From: Pseudomonas sessilinigenes
Lineage (GTDB): Bacteria; Pseudomonadota; Gammaproteobacteria; Pseudomonadales; Pseudomonadaceae
Assembly (NCBI RefSeq): GCF_003850565.1
Contig: NZ_CP027706.1
Span: 992,001-1,056,000 of the forward strand
Length of the DNA stretch: 64,000 nt
Reading direction: 5' to 3'
Positions 9,867-17,490 of the stretch are shown one piece after another. The first letter of the stretch is position 1. The number at the start of each line of letters is the position of its first letter. Position numbers and translations under genes: made by a program. The notes under the pieces were generated by a model, which did no database searches, had not been told where the DNA came from, and saw nothing but the letters and a program-made list of their open reading frames with translations.

Positions 9867-11213
9867 ATGAGTGCAGCACAAAGCGTCGGCCCACAGGCTT
9901 TGCCGGCATTGCAGGAGCAGGTCGAGCAGATCATCGCCGAAGCACGACGCCAGGGAGCCAGCGCCTGTGAAGTGGCGGTATCCCTGGAGCAGGGCCTGTC
10001 GACCTCGGTGCGCCAGCGGGAAGTGGAGACGGTGGAGTTCAACCGCGACCAGGGCTTTGGCATCACCCTCTATGTGGGCCAGCGCAAGGGCTCAGCCAGT
10101 ACCTCCGCCAGTGGCCCGGACGCCATCCGTGAAACCGTGGCCGCGGCCCTGGCAATTGCCAAGCACACCTCCGAAGACGAAGCCTCGGGCTTGGCCGATG
10201 CGTCCCTGATGGCCCGTGAGTTGATGGATTTCGACTTGTTCCATGCGTGGGATATCACCCCTGAGCAGGCGATCGAACAGGCCCTGGCCTGCGAAGCAGC
10301 GGCGTTCGCCGCGGATGCGCGGATCAAGAATGCCGACGGCACCACGCTGAACACTCACCAGGGCTGTCGGGTGTATGGCAACAGCCACGGTTTTATTGGT
10401 GGCTACGCGTCCACCCGCCACAGCCTGAGTTGCGTGATGATCGCCGAGGCCGACGGCCAGATGCAGCGCGACTACTGGTATGACGTCAATCGCCAGGGCC
10501 AACTGTTGGCGGACCCGGTGAGCATCGGCCAGCGTGCGGCCCAACGTGCTGCCAGCCGCCTGGGCGCCCGTCCGGTACCAACCTGCGAAGTACCGGTGCT
10601 GTTTTCTGCCGAGCTGGCTGGCGGCTTGTTCGGCAGCTTCCTGGGGGCGATTTCCGGCGGCAACCTGTATCGCAAGTCGTCGTTCCTCGAGGGCGCCCTG
10701 GGCCAGCAGTTGTTCCCGCAATGGCTGACTATCGATGAGCGCCCGCACCTGCTGCGTGCCATGGGCAGCTCGGCATTCGACGGTGATGGCCTGGCCACCT
10801 ACGCCAAGCCCTTCGTCAAGGATGGCGAGCTGGTGTCCTATGTATTGGGCACTTATTCGGGACGCAAGCTGGGCATGCCAAGCACCGCCAACGCCGGTGG
10901 GGTGCACAACCTGTTCGTCACCCATGGCGATGAAGACCAGGCAGCCCTGCTGCGACGCATGGGGCGCGGGCTGTTGGTCACCGAGCTGATGGGGCAGGGC
11001 TTGAACATGGTCACTGGGGATTACTCCCGTGGCGCCGCGGGGTTCTGGGTCGAGAATGGGGAAATCCAGTTCCCGGTGCAGGAAGTGACCATTGCCGGCA
11101 ACCTGCGGGATATGTTCAAGCAGATCGTGGCCGTGGGTAACGACCTGGAGCTGCGCAGCAATATCCGCACCGGCTCGGTGCTGATCGAGCGCATGACCGT
11201 CGCCGGTAGTTGA
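9867..11213 (+). CDS. pmbA: Metalloprotease PmbA (TldE)
   Basis: TldE/PmbA (448 residues) is the partner subunit of TldD and lacks the HExxxH zinc motif found in TldD, as expected. Conserved features include REVETVEFNRDQGFGITLY near the N-terminus and GVHNLFVTHG and GFWVENGEIQFPVQE towards the C-terminus. The ATG at 9867 is chosen because GTGGAG lies 7 bases upstream; the frame extends to a GTG at 9855 inside that binding site. A clear terminator follows. Confidence 0.95.
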   Translation: MSAAQSVGPQALPALQEQVEQIIAEARRQGASACEVAVSLEQGLSTSVRQREVETVEFNRDQGFGITLYVGQRKGSASTSASGPDAIRETVAAALAIAKHTSEDEASGLADASLMARELMDFDLFHAWDITPEQAIEQALACEAAAFAADARIKNADGTTLNTHQGCRVYGNSHGFIGGYASTRHSLSCVMIAEADGQMQRDYWYDVNRQGQLLADPVSIGQRAAQRAASRLGARPVPTCEVPVLFSAELAGGLFGSFLGAISGGNLYRKSSFLEGALGQQLFPQWLTIDERPHLLRAMGSSAFDGDGLATYAKPFVKDGELVSYVLGTYSGRKLGMPSTANAGGVHNLFVTHGDEDQAALLRRMGRGLLVTELMGQGLNMVTGDYSRGAAGFWVENGEIQFPVQEVTIAGNLRDMFKQIVAVGNDLELRSNIRTGSVLIERMTVAGS

Positions 11214-11234
11214 TTGCGGCAAGCCTCGATAAAC

Positions 11235-11263
11235 AAACGCCACCTTTGCAGGTGGCGTTTTTT
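11235..11263 (+). terminator. Rho-independent terminator after pmbA
   Basis: AAACGCCACC (11235-11244) pairs perfectly with GGTGGCGTTT (11251-11260) across a 6-base loop and runs into TTT. It isolates pmbA from the converging fimbrial adhesin gene. Confidence 0.9.
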
Positions 11264-11280
11264 ATTCGGCCCGGCTCAGG

Positions 11281-12276
11281 CTATTTATATTCGATGGTGA
11301 AGGAAGCTGTGCCCTTTGCCTCACCGGGTGAAATTGAGCTGAGTGTTTGAATGTACTTTGCGGTGTAGTTGAGCTCGTATGTGTTGACTGTGGATGAGCC
11401 AACTAGAATATCCTGCCCAAACCTGATGGGGATCTGTTGGGCGTCTGATATTTGAATTCCCACGCCTTTTGCACTTGCTTGGCTTTCATCCAGCAAGATA
11501 ACGCCATCCCTGCCGTTGGGGTCTTTTTTATTGGCATCGAATTTTAAGTAGACCGTGCTGATGACCGCGCTGGAGTTGGTGTTGCACTGTAAGCGGATTT
11601 TAAAGTTGCTTCCTCCGGCGGTACTGTTCACACCATTGAACGCGGACTGAGGAACTTTACCTAGTGGAACTGAAACAAATTTTGAACCATCGGGTACGCT
11701 GCATGCGGGGGTGACGATGACTGACGAGGTTCCGCCTCCCAGCATTAATCGCACAGCAACCTTGTTATCACCGTTGCCGAACTGTTCAGCATATACACCT
11801 GCCGCTAACGAGCCAGAGCCTGTCTGATTTGAAGTTTTTATTATCTCAATGCTGGTTTTTTGATCTGGTTTATATACTCGATATGTAGATGAATATATGT
11901 CAAATGGTATTGGTGAGTCTACTCCCGTAAACCAGGAAAGACGAACGCCAATTCCAGGGATATCTGTTGTGTATACATCTTGAAATCCTGGTGCTAGTCC
12001 ATAACCTTTGGTTAATCTGAATGAAAATCGGCCTCCGCTACCACAGATAAATACAGTCTCGTAGGTGTCAAATGGATAGAAGTATTTTTTTAGTAAGACA
12101 TCTCCTACTTTTGAATAAGGGGAGACGCTAAGTCTTCCAATGTCCATTGTTACCGTTTTCATTTTCCAGTTTTGGAATAAGTAGCAGCCCGGACTCGCAT
12201 TAGCGCTAGCAGCTCCGATGAGGGTAAAAAAAAGCAATGCAATTTCTTTTGAGTATTTGATTATTAAATTACCCAT
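11281..12276 (-). CDS. Fimbrial tip adhesin (FimH-like, two-domain)
   Basis: The last gene of the chaperone-usher operon codes for 331 residues: an N-terminal signal peptide ending near ASANAS, a receptor-binding-like domain of about 160 residues, and a C-terminal pilin domain starting near CSVPDGSKFVSVPLGKV and ending FTIEYK, the penultimate-tyrosine motif recognised by periplasmic chaperones. Length and order after the usher fit a tip adhesin. The lectin domain is divergent and I cannot name its ligand. The gene is clearly richer in AT (many AAA, ATT, TTT codons) than its neighbours, suggesting acquired DNA or strong diversification. Confidence 0.8.
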   Translation of the reverse strand: MGNLIIKYSKEIALLFFTLIGAASANASPGCYLFQNWKMKTVTMDIGRLSVSPYSKVGDVLLKKYFYPFDTYETVFICGSGGRFSFRLTKGYGLAPGFQDVYTTDIPGIGVRLSWFTGVDSPIPFDIYSSTYRVYKPDQKTSIEIIKTSNQTGSGSLAAGVYAEQFGNGDNKVAVRLMLGGGTSSVIVTPACSVPDGSKFVSVPLGKVPQSAFNGVNSTAGGSNFKIRLQCNTNSSAVISTVYLKFDANKKDPNGRDGVILLDESQASAKGVGIQISDAQQIPIRFGQDILVGSSTVNTYELNYTAKYIQTLSSISPGEAKGTASFTIEYK

Positions 12277-12354
12277 TTTATTGGTGCCTTGGTGTAAATC
12301 AGATTAATGTTTTAATGGTTTTATATTGAAAAGCTAAACTCTGGTGCGAGATGC

Positions 12355-14952
12355 TCAGCCACATTGCTCGTTCAACTCGCGAATCGGCTTTGAACTCTCT
12401 TCCTTAGGCAGTTGGTATGCTAACGTGCACTGATCTTTCTCGTTGCGGCCCCACACCACCCTTAACTTTCCTTTCTCGCCCGCACCGGTAACGAAGGCTT
12501 GTCCCTCTGGACCGACAATCCCAACTTCCTGCCCGAGTTCATTCTCGATCTTGGAGCCGAATGGCAACGGCGAGCCGTCCTTGTTTGTCAGTGTCATCAT
12601 CAGGCGGTAGCCGACCGATGTAGCGAACTTGGCCTTCACCACGGCGCCTCGGGTCGGTACTACGTCCAGGGCCGCATTCTTGACTTCTACCTCGTCGCCC
12701 AAATCGCCGGTCAGCAGTGCCAGGCGGTTGACTCGGTATGGGCTCAGGTTGGGAATCACGGCATCACCGGATTTGTCGGTACGCACGCCAGGGCGGATCT
12801 CGAAGCCGACATCATTGGCCTTGGGAGCCTGGGCCAATGCAATGGTTTCACCCAGTGGCTGGGAAAGAGTCAGGCCATCGCCGTGCACCAGCACACCTCC
12901 GGCCATGCCTACGGTGGTCTGGCCGTAGCCACGGCCTTGCGAGCGTCCAAGGTCAAGCCGGCCAATGGATGAGAGGTAGCTCATGTTCGCGCTACTGCTG
13001 GTGCCCGATTGATTCGAGTCGTCGCCCGTCACGTTGTAGGTCAGGCGATTATCGTCAAGGGCCGAGCCGTACACGCTCGCCTGCTGGACGAGCTGGTCGT
13101 TGTTGTCCTTCATCACCATGTACTGCGCGCTGGCACGTGTATCGCCCAGTGGAATGGACAGTGTCAGCATGAGCTGGCGATTGGAGGCAGCGTCCAGGTT
13201 GGTACTGTGGTTATAGAACAGGTTGAAGTTCAGCTTCTGGTAGGAGCCGGAGTAACCGATCTGGACCAGGCGATCCCTGGAGTTGCTGTTCCAATAGCTC
13301 TGCTGGCGAGCCGAAGTGTGAAGCGTTCCCCATTGGCCCAGCGATTGCGCCAGTTCAAAACGCAATTCGTTGCGACGGTTGTTGAAGGGGCGCCCATCCA
13401 GCATATCCTGCATCTGAACCGCTTCCTGGAGCGTGCGGTAGTCACTGGTGGAATATCGATAGCCGGCCACGCGGAAGTTGGTATTGGTCTTCTCGAACGT
13501 CTTGGCGTACAAAAAACGCAACGACTGGCCGTTGAACGTTTGGTCATCTCGGTCAGTAGTGCGGGCATGGGAGATGTCGAGCGAGAGTGCGCCGAAACTG
13601 CGCAGGTTCTTACCTACCCCAGACAATGCGGATTGATATTTATCCGCGAGGATGGTCCCACCATAGATCGAGAAGTCCTGTGCCAGGCCGCGGGCCAGAG
13701 TGCCCTGTACGAGAGATGGGCGTTCTTTGCCTCGCGATGACCCGTAGCCACTCCGATACTGGCCAGCTGTGGCGCTGTAGCGCCAGGTGCCTTCGCGTAA
13801 CAGTGTTGGCACGGCGGAAAATGCCTGTGCATAACGCGTTTCGCGCCCATCGGATTCAGTGATGATGACTTCGAGGTCACCACTCGACGAAGTAGGGTAG
13901 AGGTCGTCCAGGACGAAAGGCCCGGGGGCGACATAGGTGCTGTAGATGAGGTAGCCGTTCTGGCGTACTTCTACCCGCGCATTGGTTTGTGCCACGCCTC
14001 GGATGGTCGGCGCGTACCCCTGTTGACTGTCCGGCAGCATCGCGTCATCGGAACTAACCTGCACGCCACGAAACTGCACACTGTCAAAGAAGTTGCCGGG
14101 TGTGTTGCCGTCGCCAATGAGCAACTGACCGCGAATTGATGCGATATCACGTTGCAAATAGGTATTGATGGCTTGCCAGCGACCCTGCCCATCCAGGCTG
14201 CGGTTATAAGTCGAGAAATGCCGGAAGCGCCAATCATCTATGTTGAAGCCGCCACGCAATCCGCCGAAGTAAGTATCGCGCTCCAACTTGTTAGGCGCCG
14301 ATGTATTGTCGAAAACATTTTGCTGCACAGGGCTCACTGTATTTCCGCGCAGGTTGTTACCGTCGTAGCGCGAGAAGCTGAGCTGATAATCCAACATGGC
14401 CGCATTGATGCCTTTGTCCCAGCGATCCGGGCTGATGGCACCGCGTGCAGAGCGCTTGAGGGCTGCTTGCGGGATGCTCAGGAAAAGACGCTGGTTACCT
14501 GGGTCGTAACTTACAGTGGCTTGTGCAATGACCTTGCCCAGATCAACGCAGGTCTCTGGCGAGCTGTTTGCCAATGCGGGGAAGACACTCGTCTTCACGC
14601 CCCAATCGTCGAGCAGGGCTGGCGTCAGGCAAGGCGTCGCATCTTGTGCGTCGTCCGCCTGTTTGTTGAAGCGCACTTCGTTTTGCCCGATGTTGCTGTC
14701 GTTGAGCACCGTATCCACGGTGTAGGTGCCCGGTAGGACGCGGTTGCCAAACGAGAACACCGACAGGTCGGCACTTGGCTGGTCGCCACCGATGTTGAGG
14801 AACTGTTCGTTGAATACAGTTCCTGCCTGATTCTTGCCGAATGCACTTGGACTGGCCATTGCGACGACGAGGGCACATAGCGGCAATCCCACCGTGCGTG
14901 AGGAGCAAGGGCTGAGATAAGAGGTCATCGCCATGACCTTGCAAACCGTCAT
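12355..14952 (-). CDS. Fimbrial outer-membrane usher protein (FimD/PapC family)
   Basis: This 865-residue usher forms the outer-membrane pore through which pilins are assembled. Visible features are a signal peptide, the N-terminal targeting domain (VFNEQFLNIGGDQPSADLS), the conserved GTYTVDTVLN and PCLTPALL stretches, the barrel and plug region, and a C-terminal domain with paired cysteines (QCTLAYQLP ... LNEQCG). The ATG overlaps the chaperone stop as ATGA. A second ATG eight codons in (14928) has a better-placed AAGG and would leave a more usual signal peptide, so the true start may be there. Confidence 0.93.
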   Translation of the reverse strand: MTVCKVMAMTSYLSPCSSRTVGLPLCALVVAMASPSAFGKNQAGTVFNEQFLNIGGDQPSADLSVFSFGNRVLPGTYTVDTVLNDSNIGQNEVRFNKQADDAQDATPCLTPALLDDWGVKTSVFPALANSSPETCVDLGKVIAQATVSYDPGNQRLFLSIPQAALKRSARGAISPDRWDKGINAAMLDYQLSFSRYDGNNLRGNTVSPVQQNVFDNTSAPNKLERDTYFGGLRGGFNIDDWRFRHFSTYNRSLDGQGRWQAINTYLQRDIASIRGQLLIGDGNTPGNFFDSVQFRGVQVSSDDAMLPDSQQGYAPTIRGVAQTNARVEVRQNGYLIYSTYVAPGPFVLDDLYPTSSSGDLEVIITESDGRETRYAQAFSAVPTLLREGTWRYSATAGQYRSGYGSSRGKERPSLVQGTLARGLAQDFSIYGGTILADKYQSALSGVGKNLRSFGALSLDISHARTTDRDDQTFNGQSLRFLYAKTFEKTNTNFRVAGYRYSTSDYRTLQEAVQMQDMLDGRPFNNRRNELRFELAQSLGQWGTLHTSARQQSYWNSNSRDRLVQIGYSGSYQKLNFNLFYNHSTNLDAASNRQLMLTLSIPLGDTRASAQYMVMKDNNDQLVQQASVYGSALDDNRLTYNVTGDDSNQSGTSSSANMSYLSSIGRLDLGRSQGRGYGQTTVGMAGGVLVHGDGLTLSQPLGETIALAQAPKANDVGFEIRPGVRTDKSGDAVIPNLSPYRVNRLALLTGDLGDEVEVKNAALDVVPTRGAVVKAKFATSVGYRLMMTLTNKDGSPLPFGSKIENELGQEVGIVGPEGQAFVTGAGEKGKLRVVWGRNEKDQCTLAYQLPKEESSKPIRELNEQCG

Positions 14953-15731
14953 TGTTTAACGGTCAGTGTCTTGACCGGCTCTAGTGGTAGGACAATCGGA
15001 TGGACTGCAACAGGTACTGTTGCCCGCTCTTCGGGTGTTTCTCCTCCATAGTCATTAATGGTGGTAAATCTGACGTCGATGTCTTTTTGTATGTTTACGG
15101 AACTTAATGAATAAACAGACTCCCCTTTGGGTGGCACCATCTGCGCATTGATTTCCTGCTGCCCCTGATTGATCTTAAAACTGGTGAATGTAATGTAATA
15201 AGGGGTCGGGTTTTCTATTTTAAGTACTGAGCCAGTGCTGCTATTCCCGGGAATGACTGCCCACTTTAATTGATGGCGTGATTCTGCAGGTTTTCCTTCT
15301 AGTGCTGATGGTCGGTAGAACAATTTGATACGTGTGCGCATTGCAATTTGAAGAACGTTGTCTTCCTTTGCTTTTTCTGGAATTTCCTTGACGTTCAACC
15401 AGAATACGGACTCTCGATCGGTTGGCAGGTTATTTGAGATCCGCATGATCCGTAGAATGTTCTCCATTCCTGGATCAAGGCGTGACAGCGGAGGGGTGAC
15501 TACGAATGGAGTCTTGGTCTTTCCTTCGCCGGCATCGACCCATGCCTGTATCACATAGGGTGCTCGACCAGCGTTCTTTACCGGAATGGAGGCTTCTCGA
15601 TCCTGCTCGCCGAGAATCACTCGTGTACCGCCAAGCGTCACGCTTGCGAAAACAGGTGCTGCTGCACAAACTACTAAGCTGGCACCCAATAAAAGTTTGT
15701 TGGCCAATCTCAAGCCATTCTTGTTCAGCAT
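14949..15731 (-). CDS. Periplasmic fimbrial chaperone (PapD/FimC family)
   Basis: The 260-residue protein has a signal peptide (LLLGASLVVCAAAPVFA) and the two Ig-like domains of pilus chaperones. Visible are the G1-type region (GTRVILGEQDREASIPVKN), the VTPPLSRLDPG motif and the conserved LRIMR and ESVFWLNVKEIP stretches. It donates a strand to pilin subunits and hands them to the usher. The start is set at MLNKNGLRLANK; the frame is open to a TTG 10 codons upstream, which would spoil the signal peptide. Its TGA overlaps the usher ATG. Confidence 0.93.
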   Translation of the reverse strand: MLNKNGLRLANKLLLGASLVVCAAAPVFASVTLGGTRVILGEQDREASIPVKNAGRAPYVIQAWVDAGEGKTKTPFVVTPPLSRLDPGMENILRIMRISNNLPTDRESVFWLNVKEIPEKAKEDNVLQIAMRTRIKLFYRPSALEGKPAESRHQLKWAVIPGNSSTGSVLKIENPTPYYITFTSFKINQGQQEINAQMVPPKGESVYSLSSVNIQKDIDVRFTTINDYGGETPEERATVPVAVHPIVLPLEPVKTLTVKQ

Positions 15732-15852
15732 GAATCTATCCCGATAGTTGCTGGCCGCCAAACACGCGTCATCGCAGGAGTTAAGGTTCCTGGGTTGCTA
15801 TATATCCACTTGTTAAAGCGATCTGGCGAAAGTGTGTACTTGTTAATACGCA

Positions 15853-15888
15853 AAAAAACGCCCAGTCGTCTGCGAGACAACTGGGCGA
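15853..15888 (-). terminator. Terminator between major pilin and chaperone genes
   Basis: Read on the minus strand, CGCCCAGT then TGTCT pairs with AGACG then ACTGGGCG around a CGC loop, followed by seven Ts. It is a strong Rho-independent terminator nine bases after the pilin stop codon. It should let most transcripts end after the pilin, giving high subunit levels with lower chaperone, usher and adhesin expression through read-through. Confidence 0.88.
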
Positions 15889-15896
15889 ATACGGTA

Positions 15897-16433
15897 TTAC
15901 TTGTAGTTAACTGTGAACTGCGCCGTTGCGTTACCAGTACCGACCGTTACTTTTTCGGCAGTGGAAACATAGACCGCTTGGAACTTCAGAGGGTTGTCAC
16001 CCTGGACCAGGGTGTATTGGGTCGATTCGGAACCTACCGGGATTTTGGTGCCAGCGGAGTCACCGAGTTCTATCGCTACACCAGTGGCTGCCCCGCCTGC
16101 CGTTTCACCGACGCCAACGCGCAGATTGTCTGTTACGGTCGTATCGGTGGTTCCGTTAAAGGTCAGTGTCGCCCCTTTGGCACTTGCGCCGCAATTCAGC
16201 AACTCAATGTTGAAGCGTGCCGGTGTGGCTTTCTTGCCCGCACCGCCATCCAGGGTAGTACGTGAAACTTTGCCTAGTGGAACAGTCATGACTTGGCTGT
16301 TGGGAGAGATCGAGCATGGGGCATCGACGATTTCTCCAAAGAAGTTGATCGTTCCGTCGGCAGCAAAGGCTGTTTGTGACAAGAGAGCAATGACTGCGGT
16401 GGCGGAAAGTTTGGTGATAAGGAGCTTCTTCAT
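15897..16433 (-). CDS. Major type-1-like fimbrial subunit (pilin)
   Basis: The 178-residue protein has a signal peptide (MKKLLITKLSATAVIALL, cleavage near AFA|ADGT) and the fimbrial-subunit fold: the GTINFFGEIVDAPCSI strand, Cys40 and Cys81 forming the usual disulfide, and the terminal FTVNYK chaperone-recognition motif. It is the first gene of the operon and is followed by a strong terminator, both typical of the major rod subunit. Threonine and glycine richness fits a polymerising pilin. Its promoter must lie in the long upstream non-coding region. Confidence 0.92.
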   Translation of the reverse strand: MKKLLITKLSATAVIALLSQTAFAADGTINFFGEIVDAPCSISPNSQVMTVPLGKVSRTTLDGGAGKKATPARFNIELLNCGASAKGATLTFNGTTDTTVTDNLRVGVGETAGGAATGVAIELGDSAGTKIPVGSESTQYTLVQGDNPLKFQAVYVSTAEKVTVGTGNATAQFTVNYK

Positions 16434-16630
16434 TTTTTTCTCGACGTATTAAGTTCTTGGGGTGGGTTTGAAGGGTAAGTTCTATGGCGTGTACTTCTCC
16501 TGGGAAATGGCTTGTTTCGTTGGTGGGAATGACTCTGTAGGCAGGGACTTAAATGTCTTTTTAGTTTTGATTTGGTAATGGAAGAGTCTGGGCTTTTAGT
16601 GTGTTTTAAACTGCCTGTCTGGATGCGGTG

Positions 16631-16675
16631 AAAGAATCGAGGTTTTATTGTTTTATCGATATGAGGCGATTCTTT
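16631..16675. repeat. 9-bp inverted repeat upstream of the fimbrial operon
   Basis: AAAGAATCG at 16631-16639 is exactly complementary in reverse to CGATTCTTT at 16667-16675, with 27 bases between. It lies about 200 bases upstream of the pilin ATG. It may be an operator or a leader hairpin; the spacer is too short for a classical invertible fim switch. Confidence 0.5.
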
Positions 16676-16909
16676 ATGTTTGAGTAGAACTTTCCTCGAA
16701 AGGCTGTAAGCAACGTAGGGCAAAACTAAAGCGGATGTTTCACAGCAAACTCAGGTTGAACTTTTGCGTCGCGCATCAAAATTCATCGAGCCAGAGGTTG
16801 CCTTGATAAGCCTCTAGCCCCTGCTCTGAATAACGTCGTTGGTGTGGGTGTCCTGACGCAGGCATTGAATCGGTGGTCTGCTCGGCTGCGTGCTCTGTTG
16901 CAGGATGTT

Positions 16910-16936
16910 GGGATGGGATGGGATGGGATGGGAGGG
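16910..16936 (+). repeat. GGGAT tandem repeat, G-quadruplex-prone
   Basis: Four copies of GGGAT in tandem followed by GGGAGGGG give six closely spaced runs of three or more guanines on the plus strand. This is a simple-sequence tract able to vary in copy number and to fold as a G-quadruplex. It sits about 125 bases upstream of the Fur box of fagA. Confidence 0.75.
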
Positions 16937-17060
16937 GCGTAGGGCTCAGCGTGGCGGCATGAATCGAGGGGCTTCAGCCGTTAGGCCAATCACGAGGGTG
17001 GCGGTTGCAAACATGGACAAAATTCGTACAGCCAGATTGCGTTGATTCTCAATATCATTT

Positions 17061-17079
17061 AATAATGAAAATCATTATT
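17061..17079 (+). promoter_or_regulatory. Fur box upstream of fagA-fumC-sodA
   Basis: AATAATGAAAATCATTATT matches 16 of the 19 positions of the Fur consensus GATAATGATAATCATTATC. It lies 15 bases before the fagA ATG. The fagA-fumC-orfX-sodA operon of P. aeruginosa is known to be Fur-repressed, so this site should repress the operon when iron is plentiful. Confidence 0.92.
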
Positions 17080-17094
17080 CAATGAGCCCAGGTC

Positions 17095-17490
17095 ATGAGC
17101 ACTGCCTTGCACGAGCAGCCGTACCTTGAAAGCTGGCGCTGGATGAGCCGCCAGATCCGCTGCGCACTGGATCCCGACGAGCCGCGTCTGATCGAGCATT
17201 ACCTGGCCGAGGGACGATACCTGGCCTGTTGCACTGCCATGTCCGCCTGGACCGTTGCCGAAACCTCCTTCCGTTTATTGATCGATACCGCTACCGATAC
17301 CGCGTTGCCCTGGCATTGGCGCAGCCTGTGCCTGGACCAGGCCTGGCGTCCGCTGCGCGATATGGAGCGTTTGTCGCTGTGCAAGTGCCGACTTGAGCGT
17401 TGGCAAAGCCATGCCTGGCGATTGGCGACGTGTTCGCTGTTGCCTTCCATTCCTCTGATTGAACTGGTGCAAGGATTTCCCGATGAGTAA
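17095..17490 (+). CDS. fagA: FagA, Fur-associated protein of unknown function
   Basis: This 131-residue, Trp-, Cys- and Arg-rich protein begins MSTALHEQPYLESWRWMSRQ. It is the first gene of the iron-starvation operon known in P. aeruginosa as fagA-fumC-orfX-sodA. No catalytic motif is evident; a role linked to low iron is inferred from operon position only. Its TAA overlaps the fumC start (ATGAGTAA), so translation of the two is coupled. The start lies immediately downstream of the Fur box. Confidence 0.85.
   Translation: MSTALHEQPYLESWRWMSRQIRCALDPDEPRLIEHYLAEGRYLACCTAMSAWTVAETSFRLLIDTATDTALPWHWRSLCLDQAWRPLRDMERLSLCKCRLERWQSHAWRLATCSLLPSIPLIELVQGFPDE

Larger units (their letters stand above)
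16434..17060. other. Long AT-rich intergenic region upstream of the pilin and fagA
   Basis: These 627 bases hold no convincing gene; a 97-codon minus-strand frame at 16430-16723 has no ribosome binding site or recognisable similarity. The region should carry the fimbrial promoter. Visible structure includes a 9-bp inverted repeat at 16631-16675 and a GGGAT tandem run at 16910-16936, listed separately. Confidence 0.7.

Noticed and set aside
16430..16723. 97-codon minus-strand open frame upstream of the pilin
   Set aside because: No ribosome binding site, odd low-complexity composition and no recognisable family; it overlaps the expected pilin promoter region and the pilin ATG.
16434..17060. 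A fim-type invertible promoter switch
   Set aside because: No pair of inverted repeats about 300 bases apart and no recombinase gene nearby were found.
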